39,955 nt of DNA from JAFGHJ01 sp964523975 (lineage in GTDB: Bacteria > Hydrothermota > UBA3072), in NCBI GenBank assembly GCA_964523975.1, contig CAZGBM010000010.1, positions 1-39,955 on the forward strand, in the 5' to 3' direction. How positions within the stretch are numbered: the first letter of the stretch is position 1; the number at the start of each line of letters is the position of its first letter. Under the pieces are notes generated by a model. That model was not told the DNA's origin. It saw nothing but the letters and a program-made list of their open reading frames with translations, and did no database searches. This document shows, piece after piece, positions 1 through 8,267 of this stretch. Position numbers and translations under genes: made by a program.

Positions 1-309
1 CATAGAATCTGCGTCCAAATTTCTTAGTGTCTTTGTGCCTTCGTGGCAATGTTAGGATTTGGGATTTTGGGGGTAGGATTTAGTAAAAACTGAAAAATCT
101 ACAGTTTCTACATGTCCTACATGTAAAAAATTTCGGTGTGTGTGTTAGGAGCAACATCATAATTCTTCTTTTTTTCTCTGTGTCTCTGTGTCTTTGTGTG
201 AGACTAATTTGGGGTTGTGGGATATGAGTGTTTTAAAACAAAAAATATTGTTTTTTTCTCTGTGTCCTCTGTGTGTTCATTTTTTCCTCTGTGCGCTCTG
301 TGGTAATGT
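1..309. repeat. Intergenic word mosaic at left edge
   Basis: No gene is seen. The stretch holds several of the recurring intergenic words. At 21-50 there is an inverse copy of the 'GCCACGAAGGCACTAAGAC' word. At 93-124 there is an inverse copy of the ACATGTAGGACATGTAG word, 31 of 32 bases identical to 10981-11012. At 176-208 there is a CTCTGTGTCTCTGTGTCT word like those at 26941, 31359 and 32697. Shorter CTCTGTG variants follow at 258-310 and reach the stop codon of the gene that ends at 310. G-rich linkers such as TTGGGGTTGTGGG separate the words. Confidence 0.8.
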
Positions 310-1023
310 TCACTTGTTTTTCCCGAGTTGTGACTTAATCTTCTCCCATTCCGATAAGGCATCTTTGAATATCCTGTATCCTTTTATCGCGTCCACAAGC
401 ATTGCCTCTTCTTCATAAAAGGGGATACCGACAATTCTTGCTTTCCGGAAATCGAAAACAATATCCGCATCCATTATCGAGGCGCTCGTATTCGACTGGA
501 TGGAAAGAAACATAATCTTCGCAATCTCTTCCGCATCTTCCAGTGAATACTGGGCTCCTACCATATCTTTCGGAGAATCGCTTTCCAGTTCCGGCGGCTC
601 TATCGTGAACTTGAACCCCGGTTCGTCCATCAACTGGTACCGGTTCGTGACTCCGAAAGCAGGAACGAAAAAAATCATTCTGTCTTTCGCCTTTTCCTTG
701 TTGAATAACTCCACAAAAAATCTGCTGAATCTTTCATCAATCAGGATTTCGGGAGGAAGTTGAGTTATATCTACATTATACTTTTTTTCTATATAAATAT
801 TGGTAGAGATCTGCCACATCGGCAGATAATATAAAATTTTATTCTTGACTTCTGTTTGCGGTTTTACGAAAACAACATCGATTTTCTCAAACTTATCCAG
901 GACAACCTCGAAACCCAAACCGCAATTCGAACAAAAATGAACGACATCGTCTTCTTCGCTTTCGATGTCTGTCCCGCACTCCGGACAACGTAAAGGTATA
1001 AGTTTGATATCACTTATTCCCAT
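310..1023 (-). CDS. Zinc-ribbon protein, third of a tandem set
   Basis: This 237-residue soluble protein has an N-terminal treble-clef zinc ribbon (CPEC near residues 14-17, CSNC near 33-36). The rest is not recognised and has no membrane span. It shares with its two upstream neighbours the pattern zinc ribbon, then a basic linker, then a hydrophobic PF/PM patch, which suggests paralogy. The ATG at 1023 was chosen because the frame above it starts only at a TTG inside the neighbour. With this start it overlaps the upstream gene by 14 bases, typical of translational coupling. By analogy with YdjG-like proteins beside SPFH proteins, it may be an adaptor in a membrane-stress complex. That role is inferred from context alone. 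Confidence 0.7.
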   Translation of the reverse strand: MGISDIKLIPLRCPECGTDIESEEDDVVHFCSNCGLGFEVVLDKFEKIDVVFVKPQTEVKNKILYYLPMWQISTNIYIEKKYNVDITQLPPEILIDERFSRFFVELFNKEKAKDRMIFFVPAFGVTNRYQLMDEPGFKFTIEPPELESDSPKDMVGAQYSLEDAEEIAKIMFLSIQSNTSASIMDADIVFDFRKARIVGIPFYEEEAMLVDAIKGYRIFKDALSEWEKIKSQLGKNK

Positions 1024-1963
1024 ATTGCAATATCCAGACCGTAAAAGCGGAAAACAAAGCAGCGATAAAACCGACCACTTTACCCAGAAAAGAAGTGACA
1101 AAAGAGCAAATTATTCCGCATAAACCTATAACTCCGTACAGCGCATCCAATCCTAAGAAAACTTTTGTACTATCTTTTCTTCGTTTGTCTTTATCTCTTA
1201 ACAGAGGTTTGCCGTCTACCGCATCGAAAGAATATGTATAATTCTCTCCGCCTGCTTTTATTCTCGCAAAGAATATAGGGTTGTAGTAAATAGTAGCTTT
1301 TTTCTTTATCGTTTTCAGGTAATGTTCGAACTCATCGAAATCACTATAATCTCTTATGATTTCACCGATGAGCATACGGGAAGCTTTTTCCAGATATTCT
1401 TTTGCCGGTAAAGGCAGATCAAAGACATCTCCGTATCGGTGGACAATTTCATCGTCGTAAACCTCGAATTTCTTACCTTCCGTACTCACTCTTTTTATTC
1501 CGTAACGGTAAAATTCCGATGGGTCCAACTTTACCTCAAGAATTCGACGTATTCTTTTTTTGATTCTTTCCGCTCCGATGATATGAGGAATACTTATCGT
1601 ATCGAAGTTCTTGCCTGAATCCGTATAATCAGGCTCCTTCACAACTCTCCCTTTTTTATAGCCCTTTATCCAGCCTATTACCTCGGCGCCGGTCTTTATG
1701 AAAGGGATAAAAAGGAGGTCGACGTCTATAATCTCCGCATTCCTTCCGAATACACCCATCAAGACTTTCTTCGGATTATCTATCTTCGGCCTTGCGAATA
1801 CTCTCGGAGCCCCGATTCTCTTCGTTATCAAAAAAACGCTATCGCAAAACCTGCATCTTGTATTTGTATAACCTTCCGCCACATCGATCTCCGCCCCGCA
1901 ATTTGGACAGGAGAAGGCAATCAACGTCTCCGTACTTTTAAGAATTTTGTTTTCCCCTGTCAT
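1010..1963 (-). CDS. Zinc-ribbon protein with C-terminal membrane hairpin
   Basis: This 317-residue protein has an N-terminal zinc ribbon (CPNC and CRFC, residues about 19-39). A long mixed soluble region follows, then two hydrophobic segments at about residues 268-312, suggesting a C-terminal membrane anchor with the zinc ribbon in the cytoplasm. The fold and layout resemble Bacillus YdjG-type TFIIB-like zinc-ribbon membrane proteins that work with an SPFH partner. Its start overlaps the upstream zinc-ribbon gene by 26 bases and its end overlaps the next by 14, so the three are one translationally coupled unit. The Shine-Dalgarno sequence is weak, which fits coupling. No enzymatic motif is visible. 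Confidence 0.7.
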   Translation of the reverse strand: MTGENKILKSTETLIAFSCPNCGAEIDVAEGYTNTRCRFCDSVFLITKRIGAPRVFARPKIDNPKKVLMGVFGRNAEIIDVDLLFIPFIKTGAEVIGWIKGYKKGRVVKEPDYTDSGKNFDTISIPHIIGAERIKKRIRRILEVKLDPSEFYRYGIKRVSTEGKKFEVYDDEIVHRYGDVFDLPLPAKEYLEKASRMLIGEIIRDYSDFDEFEHYLKTIKKKATIYYNPIFFARIKAGGENYTYSFDAVDGKPLLRDKDKRRKDSTKVFLGLDALYGVIGLCGIICSFVTSFLGKVVGFIAALFSAFTVWILQYGNK

Positions 1964-2597
1964 AATACCATAATGCGAATGTTATCAAAACCACGGAAAT
2001 CAGCTTAAAAGGCAAAACAGGAAAGAACAAAGCCGCAATCATAACCACCCCTAAAGATATCAGCGCAAAGGGATGCTGGTTTTTCGGCAGTTCGCCCTGT
2101 TGTTCAAGACTATTGGAAAGGATATTTCCCTTAACCGCGTCGACAAAGTATACGATATCACCATCTTTTGCGGTAAAAAACGGCAGGTAAACGAGTCCGA
2201 CAGATTCGGCTTTCTCGATGCCGATTTTCACCAGCGCTTCATCGAAATTAAATTCGGGCACAGAAACATCGAAATCAAGAGTTATTCTGTCGCCTTGAGG
2301 TATATAGTCGTTAATTCCTATTAAATCCGTTTCTTTCCCGGGCAGAAAGATTGTTCTTTCCTCTGCTTTTATCCTGTAAAAAGGGAAATATTCCTCTTCT
2401 ACTTTCAAATCTTTGCCGGTCCGATTTTTCAGTAACTTCTTTGCCACCCGGGAATCAAGGACAGTCTTTATAGATTCTTTCGTAAATACTTTATCTTTTT
2501 CGTAATATAAATGAGTAGTGCAATAAGGACACTTTACAATTTTATGTTCTATCCCGGTTTTTATTACTGCATCACATTGAGGGCATCTGATTTCCAT
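1938..2597 (-). CDS. Zinc-ribbon membrane protein, first of tandem set
   Basis: This 219-residue protein begins at once with a zinc ribbon (CPQC at residues 5-8, CPYC near 23-26) and ends with two hydrophobic segments (about 175-212), so it is probably anchored at the C-terminus. The middle carries the aromatic/proline patch shared with the two following paralogues. It lies 15 bases downstream of the SPFH gene in the same direction. In Bacillus subtilis, zinc-ribbon membrane proteins YdjG and YdjH anchor the SPFH protein YdjI and through it PspA. A comparable anchoring role is plausible but inferred. Confidence 0.7.
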   Translation of the reverse strand: MEIRCPQCDAVIKTGIEHKIVKCPYCTTHLYYEKDKVFTKESIKTVLDSRVAKKLLKNRTGKDLKVEEEYFPFYRIKAEERTIFLPGKETDLIGINDYIPQGDRITLDFDVSVPEFNFDEALVKIGIEKAESVGLVYLPFFTAKDGDIVYFVDAVKGNILSNSLEQQGELPKNQHPFALISLGVVMIAALFFPVLPFKLISVVLITFALWYYDRGKQNS

Positions 2598-2612
2598 TCA
2601 GATTCCAGATAT

Positions 2613-3644
2613 TTACTGTTTTTCGCCACACTCAGGACAGAATTTTGCAGCGGCAGGCATCTCCTTACCACATTTTTTACAGAAAATCTTTCCTTCTGCT
2701 TTTGCCCCACAGTTAGGACAGAACTTAGAATCCGGCGGTATCGGCTCGCCGCACTTTGAACAGAGTTCTCCGGAAGGGGTTTCGCCGCCTTTCTTACCCT
2801 CTGTAGCTTTCTGCATCATTCCCGGTATCATGGCTCCCATACCGATACCTGCACCCACGCCTACGCCTGTTGCGGCTGCGCCGCCTTCGGCGGACGCGGC
2901 ATCCCGCAACGCCTTTGCAGCTTGAAACTGCGTGAATTTATCCAGGTCGCCGACAACACCCATACCTGAGCGCTCATCTATCATTTTTTGCACTTCAGGA
3001 GGAGGTGTTATCGACCTTATGTAGAAATCCCGTAAGTCGAGGCCGTATTTGTCAAAGTCCTCATAAATTCTCGATTTGGCTCCGGCAGAGAGTTCATCGT
3101 AATCTTTCGCGAGGTCAAAGATCGTTGTGTAGTTCTCCCCCAGAAAATCCGTCAACCTGGAGATTATGACGTTCTTGAAGAAATCCTCCACCTCATCTCT
3201 ATCCTTTATATTTTCTGTACCTACAATCTTATTGATAAAGAGCCGCGGGTCGGAAACCTTATAAGAATATATACCGTTCGCTCTTATTCTTATTACTTTA
3301 AGTTCCTTGTCCCTGAACGGAATAGGCTCGTGTGTTCCCCATTTCGCATTCGTAAAGACTTTATTATTGACAAAGTATACTTCGGTACGAAAAGGACTTT
3401 TGCCCGCAAAAGCGGCACCGATTGCCTTTTTCAAAAGAGGTATATTTGCTGTAGTCAGAGTGTGCCTGCCCGGACCAAAGGTATCAAGAGCTCTGCCGTC
3501 ACGGAAGAAAACAGCCGATTGGTTTTCTCGAACAATTAATTGACTGCCAACAGAAGTCTCGGCAGACCCTTTTTCGGGTACCCGGTGGACAATCTGGTTG
3601 CCTTGGTCATCCAGAAACTCAATAACTTCAAAAAATAAGGCCAT
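2613..3644 (-). CDS. SPFH-domain protein with two C-terminal zinc ribbons (YdjI-like)
   Basis: This 343-residue protein belongs to the SPFH/'virion core' group related to Bacillus YdjI. An SPFH/band-7-like domain spans about residues 25-225, followed by a helical region, a Gly/Ala-rich stretch (about 250-277) and two zinc ribbons (CSKC..CPNC at 295-312; CKKC..CPEC at 322-339). There is no membrane span, so binding to membrane must go through partners, presumably the zinc-ribbon membrane proteins encoded just downstream. The family is linked to phage-shock/PspA responses. A strong AGAGGAGG ribosome binding site precedes the ATG. No PspA homologue is present in the window. Confidence in the family is high and in the physiological role moderate. 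Confidence 0.85.
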   Translation of the reverse strand: MALFFEVIEFLDDQGNQIVHRVPEKGSAETSVGSQLIVRENQSAVFFRDGRALDTFGPGRHTLTTANIPLLKKAIGAAFAGKSPFRTEVYFVNNKVFTNAKWGTHEPIPFRDKELKVIRIRANGIYSYKVSDPRLFINKIVGTENIKDRDEVEDFFKNVIISRLTDFLGENYTTIFDLAKDYDELSAGAKSRIYEDFDKYGLDLRDFYIRSITPPPEVQKMIDERSGMGVVGDLDKFTQFQAAKALRDAASAEGGAAATGVGVGAGIGMGAMIPGMMQKATEGKKGGETPSGELCSKCGEPIPPDSKFCPNCGAKAEGKIFCKKCGKEMPAAAKFCPECGEKQ

Positions 3645-3989
3645 TTTAGTCCTCCTCTATATCACTACTAATAAACTTCTTGAGATTTTTACTAAAAAAT
3701 ATCCCATTTAATTTTACCGCCTTTCTCTTGTAAATAAAATATCAAAATTTAAAAAGCAAAATGACTCTTTGCGCTATCAGCCAACCGCCATCAGTTTTCC
3801 GCTAAACTCAACTCCACACCCCATTTTTTAACATGTAGAAAATGTAGAACCTGTAGTTTTTTTATTTTTAATTCTATATGGACTACATGACCTATATGTG
3901 CAAATTTTTTGTTTCTTTCTGCGGTTAGCCGTAAGCGGTGAGCCGATAGCGACTTTTGATTCTTCATTTTGATATTTAATTTTTACATT
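3645..3989. repeat. Intergenic word mosaic between SPFH and coiled-coil genes
   Basis: This 345-base stretch holds the SPFH leader and several words. 3730-3765 matches 32538-32573 at 35 of 36 bases. 3770-3800 and 3916-3955 are diverged inverted copies of a GCTATCAGCC / GGCTCACCGC word. 3831-3863 is an ACATGTAG-type word, with a relative at 3877-3900. 3965-4004 (entering the next gene) matches 32762-32801 at 36 of 40 bases. No reliable promoter of the TTGAC-N16-TATATT kind is visible before the SPFH gene. Confidence 0.75.
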
Positions 3990-4469
3990 TTAGCGGCTCT
4001 GCTCCTCTAATACTTCTAACCGCCTGGAAAGCAAATTAAATCCCGTATCTATATTTTTCGATATCTCCGAAAGTTCGGTATCCCGAGTGGCTTCAGATGT
4101 GAAAGTTTTGACCCACTTCATCAAGTCCATATCAACCTCGTAAATCGAGCGAAGAGTTTTTTCGGATATTTCTTTCTGGTCGAAGAACCCGCTATAGCCG
4201 TACTCCGCATATCGTATCGAATCGCTTAATTTTTCTAATCTTTTATCAACTCTTGCAATTTCATCAAGCGGGCCAAGATCTCCGGATTTCGTTACCAATT
4301 GTCCTTTTTCATTCAAAACGTCTTTAACCGCTTTCAGCTTGGCTGCTATCTTTCCTCGGAGCAGCTGATCCATTTCTCTTCTCTCTTCTTTTTTATAGTA
4401 GCCTTTAAATCCCGGAACGCTTTTAGCTATTTTATCTATCCAGTCCTTGAAGGCTTTTTCTTCGGACAC
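3990..4469 (-). CDS. Charged coiled-coil protein of the SPFH module
   Basis: This 159-residue, highly charged and mainly helical protein has no membrane span or catalytic motif. Heptad-like helices are seen at about 25-75 and 125-157. It starts with GTG, supported by an AGAAGG site five bases upstream. It follows the Tic20-like gene by 13 bases and precedes the SPFH gene after a word-rich spacer. The location next to YdjI-like and YdjG-like genes is where PspA (YdjF) sits in Bacillus, so it might fill a PspA-like scaffold role, but sequence similarity to PspA is not evident. Its last codons (the EEQSR end) lie inside an intergenic repeat word shared with the Nudix gene. Confidence 0.6.
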   Translation of the reverse strand: MSEEKAFKDWIDKIAKSVPGFKGYYKKEERREMDQLLRGKIAAKLKAVKDVLNEKGQLVTKSGDLGPLDEIARVDKRLEKLSDSIRYAEYGYSGFFDQKEISEKTLRSIYEVDMDLMKWVKTFTSEATRDTELSEISKNIDTGFNLLSRRLEVLEEQSR

Positions 4470-4482
4470 TATAACCTTCTCT

Positions 4483-4830
4483 TTAAATATTGAATTTCTG
4501 CGCCAACTCGTATATCCCCAAGGGCGCTTTCCAGTAATTACCGGAGAGGGATTGCACTATACCGATTATCGCGATAACAACAAGACCTATATACCCCAGA
4601 ATGGCAATTATATTCAAAAACGGGATAAAAGAAACTATGGCAAGCCCAATCCAGCATAACAATATTACCAGACCCTGTTTCGCGTGATGTTTACAGAAAG
4701 AATTATCCGGCTTCACCAGAAGAGGTATAAGAAGTAAAAGCCCCAGATAGGATAGCCACGCAAGACTTTTCCCATCCTCTATATCCTTTTTACTAGCCTG
4801 TACTTTACTTTTTTTATCTTTATCACTCAT
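4483..4830 (-). CDS. DUF4870 / Tic20-like small membrane protein
   Basis: This 115-residue protein has a charged cytoplasmic N-terminus (residues 1-20) and three hydrophobic segments (about 23-39, 52-69, 71-95). It has the family signature: LAWLSYLG near the first span and a KHHAKQGL motif just before the second. The DUF4870/Tic20-like family is widespread and its bacterial function is unknown. A GGGAGGG ribosome binding site precedes the ATG. It appears to head the coiled-coil/SPFH transcription unit. An AT-rich upstream stretch contains TTGAAT and TATTAT at 15-base spacing, too weak to call as a promoter. Confidence 0.75.
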   Translation of the reverse strand: MSDKDKKSKVQASKKDIEDGKSLAWLSYLGLLLLIPLLVKPDNSFCKHHAKQGLVILLCWIGLAIVSFIPFLNIIAILGYIGLVVIAIIGIVQSLSGNYWKAPLGIYELAQKFNI

Positions 4831-4895
4831 TTTCCCTCCCTTTTTTGTTATAATAAAATTTTTACGTTTTATTCAAATGCCCTTAGATGGAAAAT

Positions 4896-5840
4896 CTATT
4901 TCCGGTCTTCCTCAAATAAAGGCAATATGGTCTCCACTCTCGTGGGGTCTTTAAATAAGTTTTTCATATCCCTTGCATTATCCTCAATGTTACTCAAGCG
5001 GAATTTAAACAAAAAGAAAACATGGATGAGAATAAACCCGTAAAGAAGAATTTGTTTTAAATTCCCCGAAAACGCCAGCCGCCGCCTTTTTATAAAGCTC
5101 TTTTCCGTCTGCTTTTTCTTTTTTTCCTTTGCCTTGCCTTTCTCAAGGAGACCCATTTCGGTAAGCTTATAAACGGAATTATATGTCCTGAATTTCCCTA
5201 TTCCGGATATCCCTACTAATTCATGCAAGGTAATGTCGTCCTCCGTGATCTTTTGCAGAACAGCCTTTTCATCCTCTCCGAGCTCTACATTAATCTCAGG
5301 CTTCTCAAGTTTTCTGAGAGCTATATTCTCGTCAGGTAAAGCTTTTATTATGAGAGGCCATTCGTCTATTCTCCGCATACCTTCCATGACAAGGTTGTTT
5401 GGTTCTATCTCGACGGCAAAAGAAGAATGTTCATATAGTTTCTTGCCGGCTTCAAAAGAATATTTTCCGTCTTTCCAGGTTAAAATCTCGCAGGTGGTTT
5501 CCTGAATTTTGAAGGCAATTATCTTTTCAAAATCTTTCTTGGACAAAACCTCACTTTTCTCAATGATTTCCAGTAAAGACAGTCCCACTTCTTTAGCTTT
5601 TTCGTTAAATTTCCTAAATGTTTCGGCAGGTATCAATCCTGTTCTTTCTATATACTCACTTATAGAGTGAAAAAGCTGCTCTCCTTTATGAAGAGCATCT
5701 GTGATTTTACCCCTTTTGAACCCAAAATGAACCTCCTCTCTTCCCAATTTAAGTTTCAACACTCCATCTGCTTCATGCAGAGATAAAAACTGCAATATTT
5801 CGGGAACAGAGAATTCCTGTATGCTACCTTCCATTTCCAT
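4896..5840 (-). CDS. DUF4388 (PATAN-type) protein with C-terminal membrane span
   Basis: This 314-residue protein has a DUF4388 domain at about residues 3-130: it begins with the family's GSIQEFSVPEILQFLSL pattern, continues with GVLKLK and ends in the SFEAG element. A winged-helix-like segment follows at about 195-235, then a lysine-rich linker and one membrane span (about 258-280). The family occurs in signalling proteins and is thought to mediate protein contacts. The ATG at 5840 has a GGAGG site ten bases upstream; a second ATG two codons later is less well placed. It overlaps the preceding TPR gene by 17 bases, so they are co-translated. The specific role is unknown. Confidence 0.7.
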   Translation of the reverse strand: MEMEGSIQEFSVPEILQFLSLHEADGVLKLKLGREEVHFGFKRGKITDALHKGEQLFHSISEYIERTGLIPAETFRKFNEKAKEVGLSLLEIIEKSEVLSKKDFEKIIAFKIQETTCEILTWKDGKYSFEAGKKLYEHSSFAVEIEPNNLVMEGMRRIDEWPLIIKALPDENIALRKLEKPEINVELGEDEKAVLQKITEDDITLHELVGISGIGKFRTYNSVYKLTEMGLLEKGKAKEKKKKQTEKSFIKRRRLAFSGNLKQILLYGFILIHVFFLFKFRLSNIEDNARDMKNLFKDPTRVETILPLFEEDRK

Positions 5841-7572
5841 ATGTTTCTAACCTCCAGCTCGAGTACATTAATAACGAATAAAATAAGACGAGAGAAACCT
5901 TAAAAGTGTTGTTTCCGATCGAAGTCCTGTATTGTAATGTTTTTTCCGGTTGATATAGTACGGAAAATAAAAATATCAAAACAAATATGGCTGCGAAAAA
6001 ACTTATTATGAATCCCTGAAAATACCTCTTTTTGTAAAAATGGGCACTTCCGGGTATTGTTATACTCATCAACATGCTGCTTATCCTGTCGACAGTCGTT
6101 GCTTTTTTTACAATATTTCTTTTCAATCTCTCTCGTATACTTTTTGACTTCGTCAACAATAGTTTTGAAGCACATGATATACACATATTATCGTCCGTTT
6201 TATCAGTCAACATAAAACCTTTGCATATCGGACAGTAACTATCTTTTTCTTTTTTGAAAACTCCCATAAGTGTAAGACAGATTGCTATCAGAACCATCAG
6301 ATATAATTTTTTATTTATAAAATGTTTGAATATACCTCTGGGAACAAAAATATATTTATAAAGCCACTTTTCGGGCGGATACGTGTATATAGGTGGTTCT
6401 TTTTCCGACGTTTCAAAAAGACGAACCCCGCTTTTCTCAATATATCTTGTTGCTTCATCGAAGTTTAGTCCATTTAGAAGAATTTTAATAATTGTAATAT
6501 TGGCTATTTCGTTTTTTGGTTGATTAGAAAGAATGCTCTCGCATAAATTGAGAACTTTCGCGGTATCTTCACGAGCGTAATGAACAGAGCATAAGTTTTC
6601 TAAATAATTTATATCTCTTTTTAATTTATAACCTTTCTCAAAAAAATCCATGGCACCGGATAGATCCCCTTTTTTCGCAAGTTCTACTCCTTTTGTTGAG
6701 TATCCGTAAGGCGTAACCGGATAGTCAAATCCGTCATCACGAGGATTAAAGCGTGTTTTGAATTCCCTGTAGAAAGAACTATTCGGGTTATAATTATTGC
6801 TGATGATATACGAGTATGAAACCAATACGGAAAGAATAGTCAAAATAGAAGCACATTTAATCAGAGAGTTTTTATTCATCTTTAAAAGAGCTATCGCCAC
6901 AAGGATAATGAAGACATATTGTAAAGGCAACCATACAAACATAGCAAACAATATGGCAGCTATCCATAAACCGCTTACTTTAATTGCCTTCTGTATCCAT
7001 TTTGTGATATAAGATAACGAGTAAACAATACTGGCTACAACTATCGATAACAAAATCCAAAAAGAGAACAGAATCAAAAACAATATTAGACTTTTTATCA
7101 GAAAAACTTTGTTATTAAGAAATTTAAAAGTCAAAAAATAACTCCATAAATATTCTACCGTTTTAAATAAATTCGGGAAGCTCAGCTTAACCAATACTAA
7201 TGGTATATGCCTCTCAGATGGGTCAAGTTCACCGGCAAAAAGCAATATTCTTTCGCCTTTTTCGATTTCCCCTCTCTTGAGTTCAGTAATTCCCCACTTT
7301 AAGTATTTGTTCGCAAGAAAGGGATTGATATAATCGTTGTTGTCCCTGACAATCGAAATTAGTTTATTCTCGACAAGCTCATTTTCCTTAAATAGGTTTT
7401 TTGAAAGTAAAAGAGAATCCAGTTTATAAAGTTCTCCCATGGATGAAGCCTCCGCGAAACGCTCCTCAAACGACTTCTCGAGAACAGCAACAGAGTAACT
7501 TCCTCTCTCCGTTAATTCCCTGTTTATATAATTCTGACCTATCAGCGATAATATTATTACGAAAAAGGTCAT
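5824..7572 (-). CDS. Multi-span membrane protein with TPR region and zinc ribbon
   Basis: This 582-residue protein is not assigned to a named family. Visible features in order are an N-terminal hydrophobic segment (1-15), a helical extracytoplasmic region (20-150), three hydrophobic segments (158-187, 201-231, 238-257), a TPR-like region (290-395), a further span (422-438), a zinc ribbon CPIC..CISC (447-466), and a C-terminal pair of spans (520-538, 558-572). These follow an IPGSAHFYKKRYFQGF motif like that of DUF5683/TM2-type envelope proteins. It overlaps the lipoprotein gene by ATGA and the DUF4388 gene by 17 bases, forming a three-gene envelope operon. Function unknown. Confidence 0.65.
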   Translation of the reverse strand: MTFFVIILSLIGQNYINRELTERGSYSVAVLEKSFEERFAEASSMGELYKLDSLLLSKNLFKENELVENKLISIVRDNNDYINPFLANKYLKWGITELKRGEIEKGERILLFAGELDPSERHIPLVLVKLSFPNLFKTVEYLWSYFLTFKFLNNKVFLIKSLILFLILFSFWILLSIVVASIVYSLSYITKWIQKAIKVSGLWIAAILFAMFVWLPLQYVFIILVAIALLKMNKNSLIKCASILTILSVLVSYSYIISNNYNPNSSFYREFKTRFNPRDDGFDYPVTPYGYSTKGVELAKKGDLSGAMDFFEKGYKLKRDINYLENLCSVHYAREDTAKVLNLCESILSNQPKNEIANITIIKILLNGLNFDEATRYIEKSGVRLFETSEKEPPIYTYPPEKWLYKYIFVPRGIFKHFINKKLYLMVLIAICLTLMGVFKKEKDSYCPICKGFMLTDKTDDNMCISCASKLLLTKSKSIRERLKRNIVKKATTVDRISSMLMSITIPGSAHFYKKRYFQGFIISFFAAIFVLIFLFSVLYQPEKTLQYRTSIGNNTFKVSLVLFYSLLMYSSWRLETYGNGR

Positions 7573-8213
7573 TTTAATTCTATCTTTCTGAACTCAATTC
7601 CAAGACTTTTCTCCCCTGCCCTTGCCTCAATTTTAAACGGACAAGGAACTCCATTCTGCGAACGAAAATCCGAGTAGTTTACTACTATCTTATTTTTTTT
7701 GCTCAATACAATTCGGGTCGGCTTAAAGTCAGGAGGAACAAAAATCTCTAAATCGTCTCCCGATAAAAGCCACCCACCCTCCAGAGGAATCATTTCGGCA
7801 TTGGGCGAAATTGGTACATCCCACATCAGGAATCGAGGTAGCGAAGCATCCGGGTTTTCTTCGAAGAGAGAGAGAACCTCTTTTTTTACCTGCTTGCCAT
7901 CTTTATCTCTTATAGAAATCGAATCATCGGAAAAGTAAAATGTGCCAATCGACATTCCAAAAGAACCCAACAATTCCCCCGTTAAGATTTTTTCGTTCAC
8001 ATTATATTTGAACGCGAAATAAGAAGAAAAACGTTTATCCGTTTCAAAAACGGTCATTTCTCCCGTACCGCTCTTTTGTATCGCTTTATCCTGCCACTGG
8101 ATGATATTTTCCAGCAAAGTTTCTTTGGTAATCCCTTTTTTTATAACCTGCCTTGCACAATTAAAAAAACAGAATATTATTATGGCAAGCAGCGAAAAAT
8201 TAATTTTATTCAT
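7569..8213 (-). CDS. LolB/DUF4292-like outer-membrane lipoprotein
   Basis: This 214-residue predicted lipoprotein has a hydrophobic signal peptide ending in a FFNC lipobox (Cys at residue 19). The mature part looks like the LolB/LolA half-barrel fold: tandem beta strands such as SSYFAFKYNVNEKILTGEL and LEIFVPPDFKPTRIVLS, and a closing VNYSDFRSQNGVPCPFKI strand pair typical of DUF4292. LolB-type proteins receive lipoproteins at the outer membrane, but DUF4292 members are less well understood. It is the first gene of the envelope operon and has a strong promoter at 8222-8249. That promoter lies so close to the ATG that the mRNA may be leaderless. Confidence 0.7.
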   Translation of the reverse strand: MNKINFSLLAIIIFCFFNCARQVIKKGITKETLLENIIQWQDKAIQKSGTGEMTVFETDKRFSSYFAFKYNVNEKILTGELLGSFGMSIGTFYFSDDSISIRDKDGKQVKKEVLSLFEENPDASLPRFLMWDVPISPNAEMIPLEGGWLLSGDDLEIFVPPDFKPTRIVLSKKNKIVVNYSDFRSQNGVPCPFKIEARAGEKSLGIEFRKIELK

Positions 8214-8221
8214 CGTCTAAA

Positions 8222-8249
8222 ATTATATTTAATATAGGGAATAAGTCAA
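8222..8249 (-). promoter_or_regulatory. Sigma-70-like promoter for the lipoprotein operon
   Basis: TTGACT (8249-8244), a 16-base spacer and TATAAT (8227-8222) are read on the minus strand. Only 8 bases separate the -10 box from the ATG at 8213 and no Shine-Dalgarno sequence fits, so a leaderless transcript is predicted. Confidence 0.75.
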
Positions 8250-8267
8250 GGTGGAATTCGGGGTATA

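Noticed and set aside
188..418. A short open frame covering the left-edge repeats
   Set aside because: It is composed of CTCTGTG-type words and runs into the real minus-strand gene; no ribosome binding site or protein pattern.
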